This document shows, piece after piece, positions 24,943 through 33,079 of a DNA stretch of 64,000 bases (position 1 is its first letter; each line of letters starts with the position of its first letter). The DNA is from DASZIT01 sp963709665 (GTDB lineage: Bacteria > Actinomycetota > Acidimicrobiia > Acidimicrobiales > RAAP-2): contig CAVPWU010000003.1 of NCBI GenBank assembly GCA_963709665.1, positions 284,910-348,909 on the forward strand, in the 5' to 3' direction. Made by a program: the position numbers and the translations under genes. The notes under the pieces are model-generated. The model was not told the origin of the DNA. It saw nothing but the letters and a program-made list of their open reading frames with translations, and searched no databases.

Positions 24943-25947
24943 GTGGAGTGGGTGGAGGCCAGCGGACGATCGCTGGGTGAGGCGAGGGAGTCAGCCCTCG
25001 ACCTGTTGGGTGTGGCCGAGGACGACGCCGAGTTCGTCGTCCTCAGCGAGCCGAAGGCCGGCCTGTTCGGGCGGGTGCGGGGCGAGGCGCGGGTCCAGGC
25101 CCGGGTCCGGCCGGTGGCTCCCCCGCCCAAGCGCGGGCGCCGCCAGCGACCGGACCGGAAGTCCTCCGACCAGGGTGGATCGAAGGACGGCGGCGAGCGC
25201 CGGAACGGGAACGGCAAGGCCAAGGGTGGAGACGGCGACCGGAACGGCTCGGGCAGGAAGAAGGACGAGGCGGCCAAGGGCGCCGACGCCCGGAGCGGGA
25301 ACGAGACCCGGAGTGACGAGCCGCCGCCGTCCGGCGAGCGCTCCGACGGCCGGTCGCGGCAACGAAATCGACGGGGGAACGGGAGCTCCGCCAACGGGAG
25401 CGGGAGGTCCGGCTCCGGTCAACAGGTGAGGAAACGGACCGGCGATTCGCCGGAAGAGAAAGAAGGCATCGTGGAGGAGTCGTTGACGATCGAGGAGCAG
25501 GGGCAGGCCGGAAAGCAGTTCGTGGCCGGCCTGATCGAGGAGTTCGGCCTCGAGGCCGACGTGCAGTTCCGTGAGCTCGACGAGGAGACGGTGGAGGTCA
25601 CCGCCGGGGGCGACGACCTGGGTCTGCTGGTGGGCCCCCGGGGCGCCACCCTCTCCGCCATCCAGGACCTGACCCGCACCTTCGTGCAGCGTCAGTCCGA
25701 GAACCGCACCGACCGGATCCTGGTGGACGTGGGTGGCTACCGCGAGAAGCGGTCGGCGGCGCTCCGCCGTTTCACCGAGGGCATCGTGGCCGAGGTCAAG
25801 GAGTCCGGAGCCGAGCGGGCCCTCGAGCCGATGAGTGCCGCGGACCGCAAGGTGGTGCACGACGCCGTCAACGAGATCGACGGGGTCCGGACCCGCTCGG
25901 AGGGCGAGGACCCCTCGCGCTACATCGTGATCGAGCCGACGTCCTGA
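24943..25947 (+). CDS. khpB: RNA-binding protein KhpB/Jag (Jag_N, KH and R3H domains)
   Basis: 334 residues. N-terminal Jag_N (EASGRSLGEARESALDLLGV), a Gly/Arg/Asn/Lys-rich linker (about residues 65-165), then KH (LVGPRGATLSAIQDL) and R3H (YREKRSAALRRF ... DRKVVHDAVNEIDGV). KhpB with KhpA binds RNA and affects cell elongation and division. Starts three bases after yidC. Confidence 0.93.
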   Translation: MEWVEASGRSLGEARESALDLLGVAEDDAEFVVLSEPKAGLFGRVRGEARVQARVRPVAPPPKRGRRQRPDRKSSDQGGSKDGGERRNGNGKAKGGDGDRNGSGRKKDEAAKGADARSGNETRSDEPPPSGERSDGRSRQRNRRGNGSSANGSGRSGSGQQVRKRTGDSPEEKEGIVEESLTIEEQGQAGKQFVAGLIEEFGLEADVQFRELDEETVEVTAGGDDLGLLVGPRGATLSAIQDLTRTFVQRQSENRTDRILVDVGGYREKRSAALRRFTEGIVAEVKESGAERALEPMSAADRKVVHDAVNEIDGVRTRSEGEDPSRYIVIEPTS

Positions 25948-25971
25948 CCCGGCCCGGCACAGCGAAGTACG

Positions 25972-26000
25972 AGCGGCACCGGGTTCTGCCCGGTGCCGCT
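25972..26000 (+). terminator. Hairpin after khpB
   Basis: Perfect 12-bp stem AGCGGCACCGGG / CCCGGTGCCGCT with a TTCTG loop. No T-run follows, common for high-GC actinobacterial terminators or attenuators. It sits 24 bases after khpB and 36 before rsmG. Confidence 0.6.
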
Positions 26001-26035
26001 GTCGCGTTCGGGCCCGACCCGGCGGCGGTCCCCGG

Positions 26036-26707
26036 ATGGTCGAGGGTGAGGCCCGGCCGGTGAGCGGGGAGAGCCGGGCGGTGGAGCAGGTCGGCGAGGC
26101 CCTCCGCCGGTCGGAGGCCCTGGGGTTCCTGGGGAGGATGCCCATCGAGGATCAGATCGCCCATGCACTGGGCTTCCGGTACGCGGTGGAGGGGGTCCTG
26201 CACCGGGCCCCCACCTCGGCGCTCGATCTGGGCAGCGGGGGCGGCCTGCCCGGCCTGGTCCTGGGTACCGTCTGGCCCGAGTCCACCCTGGCGCTGCTCG
26301 ATGCCAGTGAGCGACGGACGGCCTTCCTTCAGCAGGAGGTCGAGACTCTGGGATGGTCGGGCCGGGTCCAGGTGGTGCGGGGGCGCGCCGAGGAGGTCGG
26401 GCGGGACCCGGCCATGGCGGGGGAGTTCGAGGTGGTGGTCTCCCGATCGTTCGGATCGCCGGCGGTGACCGCCGAGTGTGCCGCTCCCCTCCTGGGCGTG
26501 GGGGGACTGCTGGCCGTGTCGGAACCTCCCGGTGACGACCACGACGCCCGATGGAGCCCGGAGGGCCTGGGTGAGCTGGGCCTGGCCCTGACGTCCGACT
26601 ACCGCCATCTCGACCGGTTCGGCTACCAGCTCATCACCAAGGTGGCCCCGACCCCGGATCGCTATCCCCGGCGGGTCGGAATCCCCACCAAGCGCCCGCT
26701 CTTCTGA
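26036..26707 (+). CDS. rsmG: 16S rRNA (guanine-N7) methyltransferase RsmG
   Basis: 223 residues. SAM-binding motif LDLGSGGGLPGLVLG near residue 62 and LLDASERRTAFLQQ; the C-terminal ends with PRRVGIPTKRPL, a family signature. Methylates the 530-loop G of 16S rRNA. Located between khpB and parA as in most actinobacteria. Confidence 0.95.
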   Translation: MVEGEARPVSGESRAVEQVGEALRRSEALGFLGRMPIEDQIAHALGFRYAVEGVLHRAPTSALDLGSGGGLPGLVLGTVWPESTLALLDASERRTAFLQQEVETLGWSGRVQVVRGRAEEVGRDPAMAGEFEVVVSRSFGSPAVTAECAAPLLGVGGLLAVSEPPGDDHDARWSPEGLGELGLALTSDYRHLDRFGYQLITKVAPTPDRYPRRVGIPTKRPLF

Positions 26708-26759
26708 GCTGGCGTTCGGCGACACCCCACTCCCCTCCCCCACCCCCGTTCGGCCGGGA

Positions 26760-26775
26760 TGTTTCACGTGGAACA
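26760..26775 (+). promoter_or_regulatory. parS: parS site 1
   Basis: TGTTTCACGTGGAACA differs at one base from the consensus TGTTTCACGTGAAACA. It is a ParB loading site, 263 bases before the first parA frame candidate. The gap 26708-27037 otherwise shows no gene. Confidence 0.9.
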
Positions 26776-26942
26776 TCGTCGAGACGGCGCCGGCTCTCCG
26801 GAGACTCGGGCGTCTGACCAGGGGATTCCCACGGACCGGCTCGACGGGGTCCCGTCCGGGTCCCCCCCGGGGTGACCACCGCCGGGTTGGTCGGAGTGCC
26901 GACTCCCGCCGTCCGGCCCGGCACCTCACCCCGATCTGCAAC

Positions 26943-26958
26943 TGTTCCACGTGAAACA
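26943..26958 (-). promoter_or_regulatory. parS: parS site 2 (inverted copy)
   Basis: TGTTCCACGTGAAACA on the plus strand is the exact reverse complement of site 1, 167 bases between the sites. Both carry the same single deviation from consensus. Confidence 0.9.
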
Positions 26959-27037
26959 TGTCGGTAAAGGCTTGACCTGCTGAGCGAGGAGCGGAAGGAT
27001 GTGGACCTTGACCCCTGAACCCCCGAGGAGACGATAA

Positions 27038-28275
27038 GTGCGCGGGCTCCGCAGAGATCGAGGGAAGTCGTCCGCGGCCCCCGAGACGACTCCCCCCGAG
27101 ACCCCGGACCCTCAAGCGGTCGCCACCGAATCGGCGGCAGTCGCCGAGGCGCCGGCCGAGTCCGTCGAGGCGCCGCCGGAGGTCCCCCAGGGGAACCAGG
27201 GGACGAATCCGGGCCCGGCGACCCTGAAGTCGTGGTCGAGGAGGTGGAGGTCACCGGACTGGTGGGCGCCGATGGATCGGTGGACACCGTCATCGTCGAC
27301 GAGGTGGTGGTGGTCGCCGGGCCCGACGGCACGGTGGAGGCCGTCGAGGTGGTTGAGGCCATCGAGGCTGACGGGACCGTCGAGGTCCTCGAGGTCGACG
27401 AGGTCGTCGTCACCCCGGACGTCGAGACGTCGGACCCCGCACCCGAGCCGAAGGCCGTGGGGGCCGGGACGGATCCCGAGGACACCGCCCAGGCGGCCTC
27501 CTCCAACCCGCTCCCCCGGATCCTGGCCATCGCCAACCAGAAGGGCGGCGTGGGCAAGACCACCACCTCGGTCAACCTGGGGGCGGCGTTGGCCGAGCTC
27601 AACTTCCGGGTGCTGGTGATCGACCTCGACCCCCAGGGGAATGCCACCACCGGCCTGGGGATCGACGCCCGGAACTTCGAGCACTCGATGTACGACGTCA
27701 TCATGCGCGACTCCTCCCTCGAGGACTGTGTCGAGGCCACCAGCATGAAGAATCTCTTCGTCGCCCCGGCCACCATCGACCTGGCGGGTGCCGAGATCGA
27801 GCTGGTGCCGGCGTTCAGCCGCGAGCTGAAGCTCAAGCGGGCGATCGAGACGGTCATCGAGGACTTCGACTTCGTCCTCATCGACTGCCCCCCGTCCCTG
27901 GGGCTGATCACGGTGAACGCCCTGGCCGCCGCCGACGAGGTGCTGGTGCCGATCCAGTGCGAGTACTACGCCCTGGAGGGCTTGAGCCAGCTGATGCGGA
28001 ACGTGCATCTGGTGGCGTCGAACCTCAACGCCGGCCTGGAGGTCTCCACCATCGTCCTGACCATGTACGACGCCCGCACCAAGCTCTCCGAGCAGGTGGC
28101 GGGGGAGGTGCGGGAGCACTTCGGCAACAAGGTCTGCCGTAACATCATCCCCCGCACCGTGCGGCTGTCCGAGGCGCCCTCGTTCGGACAGCCGATCACG
28201 GCGTTCGATCCGGCCTCCCGGGGGGCCATCGCCTACCGGGAGCTAGCCAAGGAGGTCAGCGGTGTCACGTCGTAG
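27038..28275 (+). CDS. parA: Chromosome-partitioning ATPase ParA, with N-terminal extension and probable frameshift
   Basis: The ATPase part is intact from Walker A KGGVGKTTT (27541) to the end, with LVIDLDPQGNATTGLG and LIDCPPSLG. It positions the ParB-parS origin complexes. In the frame of the ATPase the first start is GTG 27232. However, GTG 27038 has a GAGGAG ribosome binding site and opens a Pro/Ala/Glu-rich frame that would run into the ATPase frame after one indel in the run between 27190 and 27220. I give the longer interval; the certain part is 27232-28275. The extension (27232-27500) is acidic and repetitive, with units like EVDEVVV and ADGTVEVLEV. Confidence 0.88.
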
Positions 28276-29191
28276 CGGGCTGGGGAAGGGTCTGGGTGCC
28301 CTCATCCCGACCGAGGTGGTGGTCGATCGGAGCTCCTCGCTCCGGGAGGTGCCCATCTCGAGCATCAAGCCGAACCCCTACCAGCCCCGGGCCCACTTCG
28401 ACGAGGACTCCATGTCCTCGCTGGCCGCGTCGATCAAGGAGCTGGGGGTGCTGCAGCCGGTCCTGGTGCGCGAGGCCTCCCCGGCCACGCCGGACGAGTA
28501 CGAGCTCATCGCCGGCGAGCGCCGGTGGCGGGCGGCCCGCCGGGCCGGGCTCCAGGCCATCCCGGTGCTGGTGCAGGTGTCGGACGATCCCCACAGCCTC
28601 GAGCAGGCCCTGGTGGAGAACCTCCACCGCCAGGACCTGAACGTCCTCGAGGAGGCGAACGCCTACCAGCAGCTCATCGAGGAGTTCCACTACACCCACG
28701 ACCAGGTGGCCACCCGGGTGGGGAAGAGCCGGGCGTCGGTGACCAACATCCTCCGCCTGCTGCAGCTCCCGTCCGGGGTCCAGCGGCTGCTGGCCGAGGG
28801 CCAGATCAGTCCCGGCCACGCCCGGGCCCTGCTCGGTACCCCCGACCGCGCCTACCAGGAGTCGCTGGCCAAGCTGATCGTGGCGGACGGCCTCAGCGTC
28901 CGGATCGTCGAGGACCTGATCCGGGAGCGGGCCAACGAAGGGGAGGTCGCCGACGGTGCGCCGGCCCCGTCGGGCAACGTGCCGCCGGTGGCCCCCGCCC
29001 CCCGTCGCCTCCCGCCCCCCGGCATCCTCGAGCTGGAGGAGCTCCTCTCCGAGCACCTCAACACCCGGGTCAAGGTGGACCTGTCGTCCAAGCGGGGACG
29101 GGTGGTGGTGGAGTTCGCCACCCTCGAGGACCTCGAACGGATCTACAAGCTGATGGTGGGACCCCCGGCGGCGGCCGACTCCCAGGCATAA
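28262..29191 (+). CDS. parB: Chromosome-partitioning protein ParB
   Basis: 309 residues. CTPase/ParB-N box motifs GERRWRAARRAG and VENLHRQDLNVLEEA, HTH TRVGKSRASVTNILRLL, and a C-terminal dimerisation part. GTG 28262 start overlaps parA by 14 bases. Binds the two parS sites about 1.4 kb upstream. Confidence 0.96.
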   Translation: MSRRSGLGKGLGALIPTEVVVDRSSSLREVPISSIKPNPYQPRAHFDEDSMSSLAASIKELGVLQPVLVREASPATPDEYELIAGERRWRAARRAGLQAIPVLVQVSDDPHSLEQALVENLHRQDLNVLEEANAYQQLIEEFHYTHDQVATRVGKSRASVTNILRLLQLPSGVQRLLAEGQISPGHARALLGTPDRAYQESLAKLIVADGLSVRIVEDLIRERANEGEVADGAPAPSGNVPPVAPAPRRLPPPGILELEELLSEHLNTRVKVDLSSKRGRVVVEFATLEDLERIYKLMVGPPAAADSQA

Positions 29192-29292
29192 AGTTTCACT
29201 CTGGGTGGTAATTGTTGGACATAACTCCCTACCGTCAAGGTTGAGAGCTACGCAGGGTGGCAACTCTGACCTAAACCGTCAGTAGAGCTTCT

Positions 29293-29319
29293 TCCACAAC
29301 CTGTGCATGAGGTTGTGGA
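29293..29319. terminator. Palindrome between convergent parB and cwlM
   Basis: Perfect 10-bp arms TCCACAACCT / AGGTTGTGGA with loop GTGCATG. Its right arm overlaps a DnaA-box-like sequence (TAATCCACA on the minus strand, 29314-29322). May be a bidirectional terminator and/or a DnaA-binding pair. The rest of 29192-29368 has no gene. Confidence 0.5.
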
Positions 29320-29368
29320 TTACCGTCCGATCCCTCGACCCCGGGTGCACGGTTGGCCGGGGACCCGG

Positions 29369-30358
29369 TCAGTCCCAGGGGGTGTCGACCCACTCGGTGA
29401 GGGCGGCCACGATGGCCCGGGCCAGGTCCGGAGCCCGCTCCACCACCACCGAGGCGGGCCCGATCTCGCAGATCACCGCCGGCATCCGGGTCTCCCGCAG
29501 GACGGGGAGGGACATGCCGTGGCAGCCCCCGTCCTCGATGCCCAGCTCCCGGGGGAGGGTGGCCTGGAGGAGTTCGGCCAGGTGGCGGCCGCCGGGGGAG
29601 GAGTAGCGGTAGCCGCTGTAGTAGGCGGTGGCGCAGTGGGTGGTGGTGGCGTCGAGCCGGAGCACCAGGTAGACCTCGGCCCCCCCGGCGTTGGCCTCCG
29701 AGGCCTGGACCGACCCGTCGGGGTGGTGGTGGGTGGTGACCAGGGCCCCCCGGCTGACCAGGAGGCGCCGGAGCGCCCCCACGGCGGCGTCCAGGCCGCC
29801 CTCCTCGCCGATGGCCACCCGCCGGCCCGACAGGGTGCGGGGCGCCTGACGGAGCCGCTCGCGGTCCCGCACGGCGGAGACCAGCTCGGTGTCCACGTGC
29901 AGGGTCCCGAAGCGGAGCAGCTCGGCCACGGTGGAGGCACCGGCGATCCCGTCCACCGGGAGGCCGGCGTTCCGCTGGAACTCGCCCAGCCCGTGCGAGG
30001 TCTGGTCCCCGAAGATGCCGTCCACCCGCCCGATGTCGAAGCCGAGGGCACTCAGGCGCTGCTGCAGCTCGGCGACGTCGTCGCCCCGCAGCATCGGGGT
30101 CCGGCGGTAGAGGAACCGGTCGCCCAGGCGCCGCCCGGCCTCCACCAGCGCCGACCAGGTCTGATCGGCGCAGATGCCGTCCACCCGCAGGCCCCGCCGG
30201 TGCTGGAAGGCCTCGATGGCCGCCCGGGTCCCGTCCCCGAAGTCGCCGTCGGCGTCGAGTCCGGTGGCCAGCCCCAGGGACCGGAGACGCCGCTGGACGT
30301 CGACCACCGCCTCACCGCGGTCGCCGGCCGTGAGCAGGACGCGGTCGCCGGGGCTCAC
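29369..30358 (-). CDS. cwlM: CwlM-like amidase-fold protein with two peptidoglycan-binding domains, catalytically degenerate
   Basis: 329 residues: two PG_binding_1 repeats (about 12-75 and 88-150; signatures FGDGTRAAIEAFQ and FGDQTSHGLGEFQ) then an N-acetylmuramoyl-L-alanine amidase (Amidase_3) fold. The zinc His of DPGHGG is replaced in AIGEEGG, and the second His (SIHxN in active enzymes) is Arg in VLRLDAT; only the late Glu (VICEIGP) remains. So it is very likely not an active hydrolase. In mycobacteria CwlM, in the same place next to trx genes and parB, is a regulator of peptidoglycan precursor synthesis. No signal peptide. Confidence 0.88.
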   Translation of the reverse strand: MSPGDRVLLTAGDRGEAVVDVQRRLRSLGLATGLDADGDFGDGTRAAIEAFQHRRGLRVDGICADQTWSALVEAGRRLGDRFLYRRTPMLRGDDVAELQQRLSALGFDIGRVDGIFGDQTSHGLGEFQRNAGLPVDGIAGASTVAELLRFGTLHVDTELVSAVRDRERLRQAPRTLSGRRVAIGEEGGLDAAVGALRRLLVSRGALVTTHHHPDGSVQASEANAGGAEVYLVLRLDATTTHCATAYYSGYRYSSPGGRHLAELLQATLPRELGIEDGGCHGMSLPVLRETRMPAVICEIGPASVVVERAPDLARAIVAALTEWVDTPWD

Positions 30359-30383
30359 GCCCGGGACCGGCCGGCGCCCCGTC

Positions 30384-30710
30384 CTACAGGTGCGCCGAGA
30401 GCTCCTGGAGCAGCTGCCCCTTGCCCTTCGCCCCCACGATGCGGGCCGCCGGCTCCCCGTCCTTGAAGAGGATCAGGGTGGGGATGCTCATCACGTCGAA
30501 CCGGCGGGTGATGTCGAGGTTGTCGTCGATGTTGAGCTTGGCGATCTCGAGCTTCCCGGCCTGCTCGGTGGCGATCTCCTCGAGCACCGGGGCGATCATC
30601 TTGCACGGGCCGCACCACTCCGCCCAGAAGTCCACCAGGACCGGTACGTCGGAGGACTTGACATGCTCGTCAAAGCTAGCGTCGCTCAGGGTCTTGATCG
30701 TCTCGCTCAT
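30384..30710 (-). CDS. trxA: Thioredoxin
   Basis: 108 residues, active site WCGPCK near residue 31, cis-Pro in SIPTLILF. ATG 30710 has AAGGAG at the correct distance. Reduced by the TrxB encoded upstream in transcription order. Confidence 0.96.
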   Translation of the reverse strand: MSETIKTLSDASFDEHVKSSDVPVLVDFWAEWCGPCKMIAPVLEEIATEQAGKLEIAKLNIDDNLDITRRFDVMSIPTLILFKDGEPAARIVGAKGKGQLLQELSAHL

Positions 30711-30831
30711 GGTGACTCCTTCTACCCGCAGGGCGGGATCCGTGCGGTGCACCGTCCGGTGCAGGCTATTTCAACCCGGTGGGGGTGGGTTGCATTCCCC
30801 GTCACCGGTCGGCGGGGGAGGGAGTCGCCCC

Positions 30832-31797
30832 TCAGGCGTGGACGGCCCGGGCCTCGAGCCAGCGCTCGGCGTCGATGGCGGCCATGCAGCCCGAGCCGGC
30901 GGCGGTGATGGCCTGCCGGTACTCGTGGTCCTGGACGTCACCGCAGGCGAAGACCCCGTCGACGTTGGTCCGGGACCCCTGGGTGGTCCGCAGGTAGCCG
31001 TTGTCCTCGAGGTCCAGCTGGCCCTCGAAGAGCGCGGTGTTGGGGACGTGGCCGATGGCCACGAACAGCCCCTGGACGTCGAGGGTGGAGACCTCCCCGG
31101 TGAGGGTGTCCCGCAGGGTCAGGCCGGCCACGGTGGTGTCGCCGAGGACCGCCTCGACCACCGAGTTCCACCGGAACACGATCTTGGGGTGGTCGACGGC
31201 CCGCTGCTGCATCACCTTGGAGGCCCGCAGGGAGTCCCGCCGGTGGATCACGGTGACGGTGTCGGCGAACCGGGTGAGGAAGAGGGCCTCCTCCAGCGCC
31301 GAGTCGCCCCCGCCCACCACCGCGATGTTGCGGTCCCGGAAGAAGAAGCCGTCGCAGGTGGCACAGGTGGAGACCCCGTAGCCGAGGAGGCGCTGCTCGT
31401 TGGGGACGTTGAGCATCAGGGCCCGGGCGCCGGTGGCCACGATGACCGACTCGGCCAGGTGGGTCGGCTCGTCGGCCTCGGGGTCGCCCACCCACAGCCG
31501 GAAGGGCCGGGCGGAGAAGTCGACCCGGGAGACCTTGGCGGTGAGGTACTCGGCGCCGAACCGGGCGGCCTGCTCCCGGAAGGTCTGCATCAGCTCGGGG
31601 CCCATGATCCCCTCGACGAACCCGGGGAAGTTCTCCACCTCGGTGGTGAGCATCAGCTGGCCGCCGGGCTGGTCGCTGGTGGAGGAGGGCTCGCCTTCGA
31701 TGACCAAGGGCGCCAACTGGGCCCGGGCCGAGTAGATGGCGGCGGTGAGGCCGGCCGGCCCGGAGCCGACGATGACCAGCTGTCGGGACTCGCTCAT
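30832..31797 (-). CDS. trxB: Thioredoxin-disulfide reductase
   Basis: 321 residues. FAD motif GSGPAGLTAAIYSAR near the N-terminus, redox-active CATC near residue 137, NADPH motif GGGDSALEEA. Transfers electrons from NADPH to thioredoxin. Start ATG 31797 overlaps the upstream small membrane protein stop by four bases; an earlier in-frame ATG at 31833 is less likely. Confidence 0.96.
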   Translation of the reverse strand: MSESRQLVIVGSGPAGLTAAIYSARAQLAPLVIEGEPSSTSDQPGGQLMLTTEVENFPGFVEGIMGPELMQTFREQAARFGAEYLTAKVSRVDFSARPFRLWVGDPEADEPTHLAESVIVATGARALMLNVPNEQRLLGYGVSTCATCDGFFFRDRNIAVVGGGDSALEEALFLTRFADTVTVIHRRDSLRASKVMQQRAVDHPKIVFRWNSVVEAVLGDTTVAGLTLRDTLTGEVSTLDVQGLFVAIGHVPNTALFEGQLDLEDNGYLRTTQGSRTNVDGVFACGDVQDHEYRQAITAAGSGCMAAIDAERWLEARAVHA

Positions 31798-32180
31798 CGG
31801 CTGGCCTGGGGGGTGGGCTCGTTCCGCTGCCACCAGGCGAGGATCCCGAGGGCCACGAAGACCAGGCCGACCACCAGGTCGGACAGCCAGACCCGGCCGT
31901 CGAAGGCGTAGACGGTGAGGATCCGGATGAGGGCGATGGCCAGCAGGGTGATGGTGGTCACGGCGGCGGCGAAGACGATGAGGCCGAAGATGATGGCCCG
32001 GGCGATGAGGGTGGCCGGCCGGACCGTCTTGTCCCGGAGGACGGTGACCAGGGTGTCGACGGCGTCGGCGGCCTTGGTGGGCCAGTCGCCGACCAGGGCG
32101 GTGTAGGCCGGGGTGTTGGGGACCGGGGCCCCGGTGGGGGCGGTGGGCCTCGACGCGGCCGGCTCGGGCTGGGGATCCAT
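31794..32180 (-). CDS. Small two-helix membrane protein of unknown function
   Basis: 128 residues. Pro/Ala-rich soluble N-terminus (about 45 residues), then two predicted membrane helices (ATLIARAIIFGLIVFAAAV and, after a short loop, LVVGLVFVALGILAWW). Superficially like actinobacterial phage-holin-superfamily proteins. Coupled to trxB by a four-base overlap. In mycobacteria this position holds a different small gene and sigM. Confidence 0.65.
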   Translation of the reverse strand: MDPQPEPAASRPTAPTGAPVPNTPAYTALVGDWPTKAADAVDTLVTVLRDKTVRPATLIARAIIFGLIVFAAAVTTITLLAIALIRILTVYAFDGRVWLSDLVVGLVFVALGILAWWQRNEPTPQASR

Positions 32181-32236
32181 GGCACGAGGTTAGCCGGGAG
32201 GGTCGCGTCGACGGCCCTCCCGCCGGGGCGCCGGGG

Positions 32237-33079
32237 TCAGTCCGGGGTGATGAAGCAGAGGCCGATGGTGCCCGGGCCGGTGTGGGTGCCGACCACCGGC
32301 CCCAGGTCGACCAGGACCAGGGGGTGCTCCGACTTCACCTCGCCGACCATGGCCATGAACTCGTCGATGTCGGTGGCCGACCCGTTGGCCACCGCGATCC
32401 GGCTCAGCTCCCCGGCGTTCCGGGCCTTGTCGGCCAGGTACCGGAGCGACCGGGACCGGGTGCGCTGCTTCGACTCCTCGGCCACCACGCCGTCCCGGAC
32501 GGTGACCACCGGCTTGATGGAGAGGAGGGAGCCGAGCAGCGCCCGGGCGCCGCCGATCCGACCGCCCTTCTCGAGGTGCTCGAGGGTGTCCACGATGCCC
32601 AAGACGGTGGTGCGGTCCCGCACCGACTCCACCCGGTCGGCCACCTCGTCCAGGGTGGCGCCGGTGGCGGCCAGCTCGGCGGCGTCCAGCACCATCAGGC
32701 CCTCGCCCATGGTCATCGACTTGGAGTCGACGGTGCGGACCGGGATGCGGTCGGCCACCGTCTCGGCGGCGGTCCGGGCCGCCTGGTGGGTGGCGGACAC
32801 CCCGGACGACAGGTTGATGCAGACCACCCCGTCGTAGCCGTCGTCGGCGGCGGCCAGGAACGCCGCCTGAAAGGCGCCCGGGGAGGGCGCCGAGGTCTCG
32901 GGCAGCACCGGGCTGGCCGCACAGCGGGCCCAGAACTCCTCGGGGGGGATGGCGGACCCGTCGGTGAACTCCTCGGACCCGAACCGGATCGACAGGGGCA
33001 CCACCACCACGCCGTGCTCGGCGGCGAGGGCCGGCGGCAGGTCGCAGGCGCTATCGGTGACTACCCGGACCCGGGCCAT
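32237..33079 (-). CDS. DegV-family fatty-acid-binding protein
   Basis: 280 residues. Begins VRVVTDSACDLP; LSSGVSATHQAA and TVDSKSMTMGEG form the fatty-acid-binding pocket region. DegV proteins present fatty acids to FakA-type kinases. ATG 33079 has AGGAGGAG upstream. Overlaps the murJ 3' end by 29 bases. Confidence 0.9.
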   Translation of the reverse strand: MARVRVVTDSACDLPPALAAEHGVVVVPLSIRFGSEEFTDGSAIPPEEFWARCAASPVLPETSAPSPGAFQAAFLAAADDGYDGVVCINLSSGVSATHQAARTAAETVADRIPVRTVDSKSMTMGEGLMVLDAAELAATGATLDEVADRVESVRDRTTVLGIVDTLEHLEKGGRIGGARALLGSLLSIKPVVTVRDGVVAEESKQRTRSRSLRYLADKARNAGELSRIAVANGSATDIDEFMAMVGEVKSEHPLVLVDLGPVVGTHTGPGTIGLCFITPD

